DNA of 64,000 nt, from contig NZ_LHVK01000008.1 in the NCBI RefSeq assembly GCF_001269905.1, forward strand, positions 454,526-518,525, read 5' to 3'. The notes below the pieces were generated by a model. The model saw only the letters and a list, made by a program, of their open reading frames with translations. It had not been told where the DNA came from and ran no database searches. This document shows, piece by piece, positions 49,044 through 58,195 of this stretch (within the stretch, counting starts at the first letter, position 1; each line of letters begins with the position of its first letter). The DNA is from Pseudomonas corrugata (GTDB taxonomy: Bacteria; Pseudomonadota; Gammaproteobacteria; Pseudomonadales; Pseudomonadaceae). The position numbers and the translations under genes were made by a program.

Positions 49044-49970
49044 ATGGCGGGAGTGATGGATTCGGTAAACCAGCGTACGCAGCTGGTCGGTCAGAATCGC
49101 CTGGAGCTGTTGTTGTTCCGTCTCGATGGCCAGCAGTTATATGGGATCAACGTATTCAAGGTCCGCGAGGTGCTGCAATGCCCCAAGCTGACCTTGATGC
49201 CCAAGTCCAGCCCCGTCGTGTGCGGTGTGGCAAACATCCGGGGAGCGACCATCCCGATTCTCGATCTGGCGATGGCCACCGGTTCCGGTCGGCTGCTGGA
49301 TCAGAGCAATCCGTTTGTGATCATCACCGAATACAACACCAAGACCCAGGGTTTCCTGGTCCGCTCGGTGGAGCGCATCGTCAACATGAACTGGGAAGAG
49401 ATTCATCCACCACCCAAGGGCACCGGCCGCGATCACTACCTGACGGCGGTGACCCGGGTCGACGGCCAGTTGGTGGAAATCATCGACGTGGAGAAAATAC
49501 TCGCCGAAGTGGCGCCGACCACGGAAACCATTTCCCATGGCGTGGTGGATGCCGAAACCCAGCACAAGGCGATTTCGCTGCGGGTGCTGACGGTGGATGA
49601 CTCTTCGGTGGCGCGTAAGCAGGTGACCCGTTGCCTGCAGACGATCGGCGTCGAAGTGATTGCGTTGAATGATGGACGGCAGGCGCTGGATTACCTGCGC
49701 AACATGGTCGACGAGGGCAAGAAGCCGGAAGAGGAGTTCCTGATGATGATCTCCGACATCGAGATGCCGGAGATGGACGGGTATACCCTGACGTCGGAAA
49801 TCCGCAGCGACCCGCGTATGCAAAAGCTGCATATCATCTTGCATACGTCCCTGTCGGGCGTCTTCAACCAGGCGATGGTCAAGAAGGTCGGTGCCGACGA
49901 TTTTCTCGCCAAGTTCCGTCCCGATGACCTGGCTTCCCGGGTAGTCGAGCGGATCAAGACTGCGGAATAA
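49044..49970 (+). CDS. cheV: chemotaxis protein CheV
   Basis: 308 residues: an N-terminal CheW-like coupling domain (ELLLFRLDGQQLYGINVFKVREVL to about residue 165) joined to a receiver domain (about 180-305) with LTVDDSSVARKQ and phospho-acceptor Asp in MISDIEMPEMDGY. It couples receptors to CheA and tunes adaptation. Two close ATGs are possible; I use the first, preceded by TAGGAGTCAGGGC. cheR follows about 50 bases on. Confidence 0.94.
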   Translation: MAGVMDSVNQRTQLVGQNRLELLLFRLDGQQLYGINVFKVREVLQCPKLTLMPKSSPVVCGVANIRGATIPILDLAMATGSGRLLDQSNPFVIITEYNTKTQGFLVRSVERIVNMNWEEIHPPPKGTGRDHYLTAVTRVDGQLVEIIDVEKILAEVAPTTETISHGVVDAETQHKAISLRVLTVDDSSVARKQVTRCLQTIGVEVIALNDGRQALDYLRNMVDEGKKPEEEFLMMISDIEMPEMDGYTLTSEIRSDPRMQKLHIILHTSLSGVFNQAMVKKVGADDFLAKFRPDDLASRVVERIKTAE

Positions 49971-50023
49971 AGGTCGGGCGCGTTGTGCGCCCGGCAAATC
50001 AACACAATGAAAGAGGCGGTAAC

Positions 50024-50851
50024 TTGTCTACGGGTAATTTGGATTTCGAACAGTTCCGGGTCTTCCTGGAAAAAGCCTGTGGCATATTGCTTGGTGAAAA
50101 CAAGCAATATCTGGTGTCGAGCCGTCTCAACAAATTGATGGAGCAGCAGGGCCTCAAATCGTTGGGCGAGCTGGTGCAGCGTATCCAGACCCAGCCGCGC
50201 AGCGGTTTGCGCGAAATGGTGGTGGACGCCATGACCACCAACGAAACCCTGTGGTTCCGCGATACCTATCCGTTCGAAGTCTTGAAGAACAAGGTGCTGC
50301 CAGCAGCCATCAAGGCCAGCCCGGGCCAGCGCCTGCGGATCTGGTCGGCTGCCTGTTCGTCGGGCCAGGAACCTTATTCGCTGTCGATGTCCATCGACGA
50401 GTTCGAGCGGACCAATATCGGTCAGTTGAAGGGTGGCGTGCAGATCGTCGCCACCGACCTGTCCGGGACCATGCTCAATAACTGCAAGACCGGTGAGTAC
50501 GACAGCCTGGCTATCGGCCGCGGCCTGTCGCCTGATCGGCTGCAACGCTATTTCGATCCGAAAGGGCCGGGTCGCTGGGTAGTCAAGGCGCCGATCAAGA
50601 GCCGGGTGGAATTCCGCTCCTTCAACCTGCTGGACAGTTATGCCAGTCTGGGCAAATTCGACATCGTGTTCTGCCGCAATGTGCTGATCTACTTCTCCGC
50701 CGAAGTGAAGAAGGACATCCTGCTGCGTATCCACGGGACCCTGAAGCCGGGCGGCTACCTGTTCCTCGGTGCCTCCGAGGCGCTGAATGGCTTGCCCGAT
50801 CATTACCAGATGATCCAGTGCAGCCCGGGGATTATCTACCAGGCAAAGTGA
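50024..50851 (+). CDS. cheR: chemotaxis protein methyltransferase CheR
   Basis: 275 residues. A helical N-terminal domain is followed by an SAM-dependent methyltransferase fold (RIWSAACSSGQEPYSLSM, near residue 105; ATDLSGTML; FDIVFCRNVLIYF). It methylates receptor glutamates. The start is TTG at 50024 (L/M-STGNLDFEQF) with GAGG upstream; the next in-frame ATG would remove the first helix. A terminator follows. Confidence 0.94.
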   Translation: MSTGNLDFEQFRVFLEKACGILLGENKQYLVSSRLNKLMEQQGLKSLGELVQRIQTQPRSGLREMVVDAMTTNETLWFRDTYPFEVLKNKVLPAAIKASPGQRLRIWSAACSSGQEPYSLSMSIDEFERTNIGQLKGGVQIVATDLSGTMLNNCKTGEYDSLAIGRGLSPDRLQRYFDPKGPGRWVVKAPIKSRVEFRSFNLLDSYASLGKFDIVFCRNVLIYFSAEVKKDILLRIHGTLKPGGYLFLGASEALNGLPDHYQMIQCSPGIIYQAK

Positions 50852-50870
50852 CGCGTCCGGGTCGTCAAAA

Positions 50871-50902
50871 AACGGGAGCCCCCTACAGGCTCCCGTTTTT
50901 TT
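50871..50902 (+). terminator. rho-independent terminator of cheR
   Basis: AACGGGAGCC, loop CCCTACA, GGCTCCCGTT then T run, 20 bases after the stop. Confidence 0.9.
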
Positions 50903-50942
50903 GCCTGCTGATTAGTGCTTGCTCACTCTGTGGAGCGAGCTT

Positions 50943-51035
50943 CTGTGGGAGCCGAGCTTGCTCGCGATGCAGGCAACACGGTTTCAACTCCCCCCACCGC
51001 GTCATCGTTCATCGCGAGCAAGCTCGGCTCCCACA
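50943..51035. repeat. inverted pair of REP elements, family A variant
   Basis: CTGTGGGAGCCGAGCTTGCTCG and its inverse CGAGCAAGCTCGGCTCCCAC, about 40 bases apart. Confidence 0.8.
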
Positions 51036-51082
51036 AAAGCTCGGTCCCACTGTAATTGCCAGTGTCGCTCAAAAAGCGGCAG

Positions 51083-51118
51083 AAAAGCGGCAGCCGGCGG
51101 AAATCGGTTGCCGCTTTT
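51083..51118. other. strong hairpin upstream of flgB
   Basis: AAAAGCGGCAGCC pairs with GGTTGCCGCTTTT (one wobble) around GGCGGAAATC. A direct repeat of AAAAGCGGCAG lies just before it. It may be a terminator or part of the flgB upstream region. Confidence 0.5.
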
Positions 51119-51146
51119 CTGGCATTGCCGCCTTGCCGATGCCCGC

Positions 51147-51171
51147 AAAGCCCCGGTTTATGGGCTTTTTA
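51147..51171 (+). terminator. terminator-like hairpin just before the flgB promoter
   Basis: AAAGCCC-loop-GGGCTTTTT ending five bases before the sigma-54 site. Confidence 0.55.
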
Positions 51172-51175
51172 AAAG

Positions 51176-51191
51176 TGGCACGACGCTTGCT
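51176..51191 (+). promoter_or_regulatory. sigma-54 promoter of flgBCDE
   Basis: TGGCACG-ACGC-TTGCT matches the sigma-54 consensus TGGCACG-N4-TTGCW exactly, with GG at -24 and GC at -12, about 40 bases before flgB. Expected activator FleQ or FleR is not encoded here. Confidence 0.93.
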
Positions 51192-51233
51192 ATGTCCATG
51201 TACGTACATTCTGGTCACCCAAAGGTTTCCGAC

Positions 51234-51641
51234 ATGAGCATCAGCTTCGATAAAGCGCTCGGTATCCATGAACAGGCCCTGAGCTTCCGTGCCCAGCGCG
51301 CCGAAGTCCTGGCCAACAACATCGCCAATGCCGACACCCCGAACTACAAGGCTCGGGATCTGGACTTCTCCAAAGTGCTCGCCGAGCAGAACGAGAAAAC
51401 CAAGAACGGCTCCTTCGCCCTGAACATGACCAACAGTCGTCATATCGAGGCAGAAGGCTTGGGTAACGGCGACGAGTCGCTGATGTATCGCACGCCGATG
51501 CAACCTTCGATCGACCAGAACACTGTGGACGCTCAACTGGAACAGTCCAACTACGCGGAGAACTCCGTGAACTTCCAGGCCAGCTTCACCCTGCTCAACA
51601 GCAAATTCAAAGGGCTGATTTCGGCCCTGCGCGGAGAGTAA
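51234..51641 (+). CDS. flgB: flagellar basal-body rod protein FlgB
   Basis: 135 residues. It has the rod family signature RAQRAEVLANNIANADTPNYKARD near the N-terminus and a C-terminal NFQASFTLLNSKFKGLISALRG helix. It forms the proximal rod. First gene of flgBCDE, start 43 bases after the sigma-54 site. flgC begins 3 bases after its stop. Confidence 0.96.
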   Translation: MSISFDKALGIHEQALSFRAQRAEVLANNIANADTPNYKARDLDFSKVLAEQNEKTKNGSFALNMTNSRHIEAEGLGNGDESLMYRTPMQPSIDQNTVDAQLEQSNYAENSVNFQASFTLLNSKFKGLISALRGE

Positions 51642-51644
51642 GTC

Positions 51645-52088
51645 ATGTCGATTGCGAGCGTATTCAACATCGCCGGCAGTGCCATGAGTGCCCAGACCAC
51701 TCGCCTGAACACTGTCGCCAGTAACATCGCCAACGCCGAGACCGTTTCGTCGAGCATCGACCAGACCTACCGCGCCCGTCATCCGGTGTTCGCCACCATG
51801 TTCCAGGGCGGCCAGTCGAATGGCAGCGGCTCGCTTTTCCAGGAGCAGGACGCGGCCGGGCAGGGCGTGCAGGTGCTTGGGGTCGTCGAGGACCAGAGCA
51901 ACCTCGAAGCGCGCTATGAACCGAACCATCCGGCTGCCGACGCCAAGGGCTATGTCTATTACCCGAACGTCAACGTCGTCGAAGAAATGGCCGACATGAT
52001 TTCCGCCAGTCGCTCATTCCAGACCAACGCCGAAATGATGAACACCGCCAAAACCATGATGCAGAAGGTCCTGACCCTGGGTCAGTGA
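51645..52088 (+). CDS. flgC: flagellar basal-body rod protein FlgC
   Basis: 147 residues. Rod signature SAQTTRLNTVASNIANAETVSS at the N-terminus and C-terminal helix EEMADMISASRSFQTNAEMMNTAKTMMQKVL. Component of the proximal rod. Start 3 bases after flgB. Confidence 0.96.
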   Translation: MSIASVFNIAGSAMSAQTTRLNTVASNIANAETVSSSIDQTYRARHPVFATMFQGGQSNGSGSLFQEQDAAGQGVQVLGVVEDQSNLEARYEPNHPAADAKGYVYYPNVNVVEEMADMISASRSFQTNAEMMNTAKTMMQKVLTLGQ

Positions 52089-52103
52089 TAAGGGGCGAGT
52101 CAC

Positions 52104-52826
52104 ATGAGCGTTACCAATACCACCGGCGGTTTGAGCCTCAACGACATTCTGGCCAACTCCTCGGTCAAGACCAACAACACCTCCGACAGCCTGGCTTCGG
52201 TAACGGGTGCTGCGACCGGTAAAAAGGAGCTGGGCAAGGACGCGTTCCTGCAACTGCTCGTAACCCAGCTGAAAAACCAGGACCCGCTGTCGCCACAGGA
52301 CAACGGTGAGTTCGTTGCCCAACTGGCACAGTTCAGCAGCCTGGAAGGCATCACCACCCTCAACGATACCGTGAGCGGGCTGGCCAGCAACTACAACTCG
52401 TCCCAGGCCTTGCAGGCCTCGTCGCTGGTGGGACGTTCAGTCATTGCCCCTGGCGACAAGGCGGTGGTCGACACCTCCAAAAGCCTCAACGGCACGGTGG
52501 TGGTGCCGTCAGCGGTATCGTCCGTGGCGGTCAAGATCGTCGACAAGGACGGCAAGACGGTTCGCACCATCGACCTGGGCAGCCAGAAGGCCGGTAATTC
52601 CGCCTTTATCTGGGATGGCAAGAACGATGCGGGTACCACGGTCGAGTCGGGCACTTACACCTTCACGGCTTCGACCACCATCGACGGCCAGGCCACGTCG
52701 CTGATCACCAACCTGCCGGCGACCGTCAGCAGCGTGACGATCAGCCAGACAGGAGGAGAGCTGATGCTCAACCTCGCCGGGCTGGGCAGCATCGCCCTGT
52801 CCAAAGTACAAACTATTGGTATGTAG
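52104..52826 (+). CDS. flgD: flagellar hook assembly protein FlgD
   Basis: 240 residues. N-terminal LGKDAFLQLLVTQLKNQDPLSPQDNGEFVAQLAQFSSLEGI is the conserved hook-cap motif; the C-terminal part is a FlgD Ig-like/Tudor-like fold (GTVVVPSAVSSVAVKIVDKDGKTVRTIDLGSQKAGNSAFIWDGKNDAG). It caps the growing hook. Confidence 0.96.
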   Translation: MSVTNTTGGLSLNDILANSSVKTNNTSDSLASVTGAATGKKELGKDAFLQLLVTQLKNQDPLSPQDNGEFVAQLAQFSSLEGITTLNDTVSGLASNYNSSQALQASSLVGRSVIAPGDKAVVDTSKSLNGTVVVPSAVSSVAVKIVDKDGKTVRTIDLGSQKAGNSAFIWDGKNDAGTTVESGTYTFTASTTIDGQATSLITNLPATVSSVTISQTGGELMLNLAGLGSIALSKVQTIGM

Positions 52827-52855
52827 AGCCGACTAACCCGGCAAAGGAGTGGAAT

Positions 52856-54160
52856 ATGTCTTTCAACATCGGCCTTAGCGGTCTCTATGCTGCCAACAAA
52901 CAGCTGGACGTCACCGGTAACAACATCGCCAACGTGGCAACCACCGGCTTCAAATCGTCCCGCGCGGAATTCGAAGACGTCTACTCGGCCACCAAGCTGG
53001 GTTCGGGCAGCAAGACCGTCGGTAACGGCGTGCGCTTGGCCAACGTCTCCCAGCAGTTCGGCCAGGGTGACGTCAATAACACCGGCAACGTGCTGGACAT
53101 GGGTATCCAGGGCCAGGGCTTCTTCGTTCTGGATAACAACGGGTCCTTGAGCTACACCCGTGCCGGTACGTTCAAGACCGACAAGGAAGGCTATGTCACC
53201 AACAGTGATGGCACTGCGAACCTGCAGGGCTATGGTGTGGACTCCAATGGCAACATCCTCAATGGTATCTTGACCGATCTGCGTATCGACACCTCGAACT
53301 TGCCACCGCAAGCAACCAGCCTGGTTTCGTCGACAATCAACCTGAACTCGACGGCCACGGCTATCAGCCAGGCAGCGCCTTACTTGTTCGACCCGGCTGA
53401 TACAGCCACTTTCACCAAGCAGTTCACCACCCCGGTCTACGATACCCAGGGCAACCAGCACTCCATGGACCAATACATGGTCAAGACTGGCTCTAACACA
53501 TGGGACGTCTACACGCTGATTGATGGTCGAAACCTGGACGGCAGCTCGCCGACCGCCGCCGCTACTGCTGCGGTTCCCTCAACCATGACCTTTGACTCCA
53601 GCGGTAAGCTGGTCCAGGTCAGTACCCCGCCCGCTACCATCAGCAGCGATCTGGTACTGACTGGCTGGGTGCCGGGCACGGTGACCAACGGCGTGTGGGC
53701 TGCCAACGGCGCGGGTTCGTCGACCATTACCGTCTCCATGGCCAATACCACGCAGTTCAATGCCGACACTGCGCGCTCGATTCCTACCCAGAACGGTTAT
53801 GCCACCGGCCAGATCACCAACCTGACCATCGACGGCAGTGGTGTATTGTTGGCCAACTTCAGCAACAACCAGACCAAGCCGATCGGTCAGGTCGCGCTCG
53901 CCAGTTTTACCAACGAACAAGGTCTGCAGCCCGTGGGAGGCACTAGCTGGAAGGAAACCTTCGCGTCGGGCATCCCGGGCTACGATGCCCCGGAAACCGG
54001 CACCCTGGGTTCGATCGTCTCCAACTCCCTGGAGGAGTCCAACGTCAACCTGACCAACGAACTGGTCGAGCTGATCAAGGCGCAGAGCAACTACCAGGCG
54101 AACGCCAAGACCATCTCCACCCAGAGCACCATCATGCAGACCATCATTCAAATGACTTGA
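52856..54160 (+). CDS. flgE: flagellar hook protein FlgE
   Basis: 434 residues. N-terminal hook signature SFNIGLSGLYAANKQLDVTGNNIANVATTGFKSSRAEFEDVY and C-terminal ETGTLGSIVSNSLEESNVNLTNELVELIKAQSNYQANAKTI, which polymerise into the hook. The middle domain is variable and Thr/Ser-rich. In P. aeruginosa flgF follows flgE directly; here a terminator and nrdA follow instead. Confidence 0.96.
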   Translation: MSFNIGLSGLYAANKQLDVTGNNIANVATTGFKSSRAEFEDVYSATKLGSGSKTVGNGVRLANVSQQFGQGDVNNTGNVLDMGIQGQGFFVLDNNGSLSYTRAGTFKTDKEGYVTNSDGTANLQGYGVDSNGNILNGILTDLRIDTSNLPPQATSLVSSTINLNSTATAISQAAPYLFDPADTATFTKQFTTPVYDTQGNQHSMDQYMVKTGSNTWDVYTLIDGRNLDGSSPTAAATAAVPSTMTFDSSGKLVQVSTPPATISSDLVLTGWVPGTVTNGVWAANGAGSSTITVSMANTTQFNADTARSIPTQNGYATGQITNLTIDGSGVLLANFSNNQTKPIGQVALASFTNEQGLQPVGGTSWKETFASGIPGYDAPETGTLGSIVSNSLEESNVNLTNELVELIKAQSNYQANAKTISTQSTIMQTIIQMT

Positions 54161-54190
54161 TTCTCGATGGTTGCTTGAGAAGTTGCACAA

Positions 54191-54219
54191 GGAGCCCCTC
54201 GCAAGAGGGGCTTCTTTTT
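54191..54219 (+). terminator. terminator of flgBCDE
   Basis: GGAGCCCCTC-GCAA-GAGGGGCTTC then TTTTT, about 30 bases after the flgE stop. Confidence 0.85.
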
Positions 54220-54251
54220 GGGCGAGTGTTTTGCGTTGCCTGGGTTTGCTT

Positions 54252-54318
54252 CATCGCGAACAGGCTCTCCCACAGGGGGGGGCACATTCCAATGTGGGAG
54301 CGAGCCTGCTCGCGATGA
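54252..54318. repeat. inverted pair of REP elements, family A (one arm damaged)
   Basis: CATCGCGAACAGGCTCTCCCAC (GCGAGCAGG reads GCGAACAGG and a CG is lost) and intact TGTGGGAGCGAGCCTGCTCG. Confidence 0.8.
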
Positions 54319-54354
54319 GGTCAGCCCGGCCATCACTTTCCTCCAGGCAAAAGA

Positions 54355-54391
54355 AAAGCCCCCGATAAACCAGCGGTCTATCGGGGGCTTT
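54355..54391 (-). terminator. rho-independent terminator of nrdA
   Basis: On the minus strand AAAGCCCCCGATA, loop, TATCGGGGGCTTT, then T-rich tail; about 40 bases past the nrdA stop. Confidence 0.85.
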
Positions 54392-54431
54392 GCTTTAAAG
54401 GTAGGCGCCTTGCAGCGCCCACCCGCTCAGC

Positions 54432-57323
54432 TTATTGGCAAGCTTCGCAATCCGGCTCGTCGATCGCGCAGGCCTTTGGCACTGGCGCAGGCCCTGCTGG
54501 AGCAGCCAGGACCGAGTCGTCACCGTGGTTGCCGCCGCTGGAAACAGCGTTCAGCTTGCCGGTGTTGATGGTCGACTTCTCGGTGCTGGTGGCGGCCAGG
54601 GCACGGAGGTAGTAAGTGGTTTTCAGACCACGGTACCAGGCCATGCGGTAGGTCACGTCGAGCTTCTTGCCCGAGGCGCCGGCGATGTACAGGTTCAGCG
54701 ACTGAGCCTGGTCGATCCACTTCTGGCGACGGCTGGCTGCGTCGACGATCCAACGGGTGTCCACTTCGAACGCGGTGGCGTAGAGCTCCTTGAGCTCCTG
54801 CGGAATGCGCTCGATCTGCTGTACCGAACCGTCGTAGTACTTCAGGTCGTTGATCATGACCGAATCCCACAGGCCGCGGGCCTTGAGGTCGCGGACCAGG
54901 TACGGGTTGATCACGGTGAACTCGCCCGACAGGTTCGATTTCACGTACAGGTTCTGGTAGGTCGGTTCGATCGACTGCGACACGCCGGTGATGTTGGCGA
55001 TGGTGGCGGTCGGTGCGATGGCCATGATGTTGGAGTTACGGATGCCTTTCTGTACACGGGCGCGAACCGGTGCCCAGTCCAGGGACTCGGTCAGGTCGAC
55101 GTCGATGTACTTCTCGCCACGGGAGGCGATCAGGATTTGTTGCGAGTCCAGCGGCAGGATGCCCTTGGACCACAGCGAACCCTGGAACGTCTCATAGGCA
55201 CCGCGCTCGTCGGCCAGGTCGCAGGAAGCCTGGATCGCGTAGTAACTGACTGCTTCCATGGACTTGTCGGCGAACTCGATGGCAGCGTCCGAACCGTACG
55301 GGATGTGCTGCAGGTACAGCGCGTCCTGGAAGCCCATGATGCCGAGGCCGACCGGACGGTGCTTGAAGTTGGAGTTCTTCGCCTGTGGCACCGAGTAGTA
55401 GTTGATGTCGATCACGTTGTCGAGCATGCGCACGGCGGTGTTCACGGTGCGTTGCAGCTTGGCGGTGTCCAGCTTGCCGTCGACGATGTGGTTCGGCAGG
55501 TTGATCGAGCCCAGGTTGCAGACGGCGATCTCGTCCTTGTTGGTGTTCAGGGTGATCTCGGTGCACAGGTTCGAGCTGTGGACCACGCCCACGTGCTGCT
55601 GCGGGCTGCGCAGGTTGCACGGGTCCTTGAAGGTCAGCCATGGGTGGCCGGTCTCGAACAGCATCGACAGCATCTTGCGCCACAGGTCCTTGGCCTGGAC
55701 GACCTTGAACAGCTTGATCTTGTTGTACTCGGTCAGGGCTTCGTAGTACTCGTAGCGCTCTTCGAAGGCCTTGCCGGTCAGGTCATGCAGGTCCGGTACT
55801 TCGGACGGCGAGAACAGGGTCCACTTGCCGTCGTCGAAGACGCGCTTCATGAACAGGTCGGGGATCCAGTTGGCGGTGTTCATGTCGTGGGTACGACGAC
55901 GGTCATCGCCGGTGTTCTTGCGCAGCTCGATGAACTCTTCAATGTCCATGTGCCAGGTTTCCAGGTAGGCACAGACCGCGCCCTTGCGCTTGCCACCCTG
56001 GTTGACCGCGACAGCGGTGTCGTTGACCACTTTGAGGAACGGTACGACGCCCTGGGATTTACCGTTGGTGCCCTTGATGTACGAGCCCAGCGCACGAACC
56101 GGCGTCCAGTCGTTGCCCAGGCCACCGGCGAATTTCGACAGCATGGCGTTGTCGTGGATTGCGCCGTAGATGCCCGACAGATCGTCCGGCACGGTGGTCA
56201 GGTAGCAGCTCGACAACTGTGGACGCAGGGTGCCGGCATTGAACAGGGTCGGGGTCGACGCCATGTAGTCGAAGGACGACAGCAGGTTGTAGAACTCGAT
56301 GGCACGTTCTTCTTTCTGCTTCTCTTCGATGGCCAGGCCCATGGCCACGCGCATGAAGAAGATCTGCGGCAATTCGAAGCGGACGCCGTCCTTGTGGATG
56401 AAGTAACGGTCGTACAGGGTTTGCAGGCCCAGGTAGGTGAATTGCTGGTCGCGCTCGTGGTTGATCGCCTTGCCGAGTTTCTCCAGGTCGAAAGAAGCCA
56501 GGACCGGGTTCAGCAATTCGAATTCGATACCCTTGGCTACATAGGCCGGCAGGGCCTTGGCGTACAGGTCGGCCATTTCGTGGTGGGTCGCGCTCTCGGC
56601 GACTTCCAGGAAGCCCAGGCCTTCTGCGCGCAGGGTGTCCATCAGCAGGCGGGCGGTCACGAAGGAGTAGTTCGGCTCGCGTTCCACCAGGGTCCGCGCG
56701 GTCATCACCAGCGCAGTGTTGACGTCCTTGAGCGCGACGCCGTCATAGAGGTTTTTCAGGGTTTCGCGCTGGATCAGGTCGCCATCGACTTCTTCCAGGC
56801 CTTCGCAGGCCTCGGTGACGATGGTGTTCAGGCGGCCCATGTCCAGCGGCGCCAGGCTGCCATCAGCGCGAGCGATGCGGATCGACGGGTGGGCCTGGAC
56901 CGGTGCGTCGGCCGGGTTGCGGGTGGCGCGTTCCTTGGCACGGGAGTCGCGATAGATCACGTAGTCACGCGCTACCTTCTGCTCACCGGCACGCATCAGG
57001 GCCAGTTCGACCTGGTCCTGGATTTCTTCAATGTGGATGGTGCCGCCCGACGGCATGCGACGCTTGAAGGTCGCGGTGACCTGTTCGGTCAGGCGGGCCA
57101 CGGTGTCGTGGATGCGCGACGAAGCGGCTGCGGTGCCACCTTCAACTGCAAGGAACGCTTTGGTGATGGCGACGGTGATCTTGTCATCGGTGTAAGGAAC
57201 GACAGTGCCGTTACGCTTGATCACACGCAGTTGACCAGGCGCGGTGGCGGCCAGATCCGGGGTCGAATCGGCGGCCATCGGCGCGGTGCCCTGCGGGTTC
57301 TCGCGAGTTGTGTCGGTGTGCAT
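54432..57323 (-). CDS. nrdA: ribonucleoside-diphosphate reductase, class Ia alpha subunit
   Basis: 963 residues, as in other Pseudomonas. Two tandem ATP-cone-like regions are visible (VIKRNGTVVPYTDDKITVAITKAF near residue 33 and SIRIARADGSLAPLDMGRLNTIVTEA near 152), longer at the start than E. coli NrdA. Catalytic motifs include SSNLCTEI (Cys of the radical pathway), VCNLGSINLPNHIV and the C-terminal DEPDCEACQ redox pair. Reduces ribonucleoside diphosphates with NrdB, which is encoded 43 kb away. Start: ATG at 57323 (MHTDTTREN); the frame runs on into leader. Controlled by an NrdR-like box and a DnaA box upstream. Confidence 0.97.
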   Translation of the reverse strand: MHTDTTRENPQGTAPMAADSTPDLAATAPGQLRVIKRNGTVVPYTDDKITVAITKAFLAVEGGTAAASSRIHDTVARLTEQVTATFKRRMPSGGTIHIEEIQDQVELALMRAGEQKVARDYVIYRDSRAKERATRNPADAPVQAHPSIRIARADGSLAPLDMGRLNTIVTEACEGLEEVDGDLIQRETLKNLYDGVALKDVNTALVMTARTLVEREPNYSFVTARLLMDTLRAEGLGFLEVAESATHHEMADLYAKALPAYVAKGIEFELLNPVLASFDLEKLGKAINHERDQQFTYLGLQTLYDRYFIHKDGVRFELPQIFFMRVAMGLAIEEKQKEERAIEFYNLLSSFDYMASTPTLFNAGTLRPQLSSCYLTTVPDDLSGIYGAIHDNAMLSKFAGGLGNDWTPVRALGSYIKGTNGKSQGVVPFLKVVNDTAVAVNQGGKRKGAVCAYLETWHMDIEEFIELRKNTGDDRRRTHDMNTANWIPDLFMKRVFDDGKWTLFSPSEVPDLHDLTGKAFEERYEYYEALTEYNKIKLFKVVQAKDLWRKMLSMLFETGHPWLTFKDPCNLRSPQQHVGVVHSSNLCTEITLNTNKDEIAVCNLGSINLPNHIVDGKLDTAKLQRTVNTAVRMLDNVIDINYYSVPQAKNSNFKHRPVGLGIMGFQDALYLQHIPYGSDAAIEFADKSMEAVSYYAIQASCDLADERGAYETFQGSLWSKGILPLDSQQILIASRGEKYIDVDLTESLDWAPVRARVQKGIRNSNIMAIAPTATIANITGVSQSIEPTYQNLYVKSNLSGEFTVINPYLVRDLKARGLWDSVMINDLKYYDGSVQQIERIPQELKELYATAFEVDTRWIVDAASRRQKWIDQAQSLNLYIAGASGKKLDVTYRMAWYRGLKTTYYLRALAATSTEKSTINTGKLNAVSSGGNHGDDSVLAAPAGPAPVPKACAIDEPDCEACQ

Positions 57324-57678
57324 GGGTGTCTCCACGTTCTTTATGTTTGTTTGGGCACCATCACGGTGCCCACCGTTCCGTCCTGAAGCACTACAACCGA
57401 CTGGCGCCGGGTATAACAACTTCGGGACAGTAGGAAGCAGGCCTGTGGGGCTGCTTCCATCCGAAGTTCATGGGTTGCGAGCCTGGGCTCGAAACCGGGT
57501 TGCGGGGGTGGCAGCAATGGACTGCAACACCCGTACCGTTTCGGTCGTTTTCGACCTTTGAAACGGTGGCCATCCGCAGGGGCGGTCTGGTCTTGGGAAA
57601 ACACGATGTTTCAAGTGGAAAGAGGCACGAAAAGCGCTTGAATTCTTTGTCCGACTTGTGTTTGGTTTTTGGCTTCAA
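57324..57678. other. nrdA leader
   Basis: About 350 bases between the nrdA start and the NrdR-like box, containing nothing I can identify as a gene. Antisense frames here are shadows. Confidence 0.4.
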
Positions 57679-57694
57679 CCCCTACATGTAGGGT
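57679..57694. promoter_or_regulatory. NrdR-like box upstream of nrdA
   Basis: CCCCTACATGTAGGGT with core CTACATGTAG, a perfect palindrome and equal to the nrdB box core except one base. A weak second copy (CTACAAGATA, 57710) is 28 bases away. Confidence 0.6.
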
Positions 57695-57751
57695 TTTTTT
57701 TGCAGCGGGCTACAAGATAATGCGTTTTCGGGGATGAATCAACGTACTGCC

Positions 57752-57760
57752 TGTGGATAA
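57752..57760 (-). promoter_or_regulatory. DnaA box upstream of nrdA
   Basis: TGTGGATAA, the exact complement of the TTATCCACA DnaA consensus. In E. coli the nrdAB promoter also contains DnaA boxes. A single copy is seen here; DnaA boxes are common by chance. Confidence 0.5.
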
Positions 57761-58026
57761 ACCTGTGCGTAATTTGTGTGCGAAACATGGAACTGCGCTG
57801 TAGGCCGCGACCTTGCTGGAGCGGGCCTTTTTTCGTCGTTTTCGGGGTGCCGAAAACAGCCTGCCGATTTTTTCGGGCGCGGACGTTACCACACAAATCC
57901 CGCTCGACCGAACGCATTTGTCCGCTTGTTTTCTCCCGGGGCGCCGTTTATACAATCGGCCGGTGCGTTGGACAGGGTTATCCTCTTTTGACATGACAAA
58001 AGAGCGAGGGGACGAGCGCGCATATC

Positions 58027-58151
58027 CTTGTGGCGAGGGGATTTATCCCCGTTGGGCTGCAAAGCAGCCCCAAATCAGTCGCTTAGCTGTGTCAGGCAGA
58101 ACACAGGGGTCGCTTCGCGACCCAACGGGGATAAATCCCCTCGCCACAAGG
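58027..58151. repeat. inverted pair of REP elements, family B
   Basis: CTTGTGGCGAGGGGATTTATCC and its inverse, with CCGTTGGGCTGCAAAGCAGC and a matching GGTCGCTTCGCGACCC-type inner part; just before the two-component pair. The stretch between the DnaA box and this pair (about 57761-58026) holds no recognisable gene. Confidence 0.85.
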
Positions 58152-58195
58152 GATGAGCATTTGTCCTTTTATATTCACAGCAGACGAGGTCCCCC

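Noticed and set aside
54435..57386. Very long open frame on the plus strand opposite nrdA
   Set aside because: It is an antisense shadow of nrdA caused by high-GC codon use; its composition (long runs of Val, Gln, Gly, Arg) is not that of a real protein and nrdA is certain.
57710..57719. Second NrdR box before nrdA
   Set aside because: CTACAAGATA matches only half of the core and its spacing of 28 bases is not the usual three-turn spacing.
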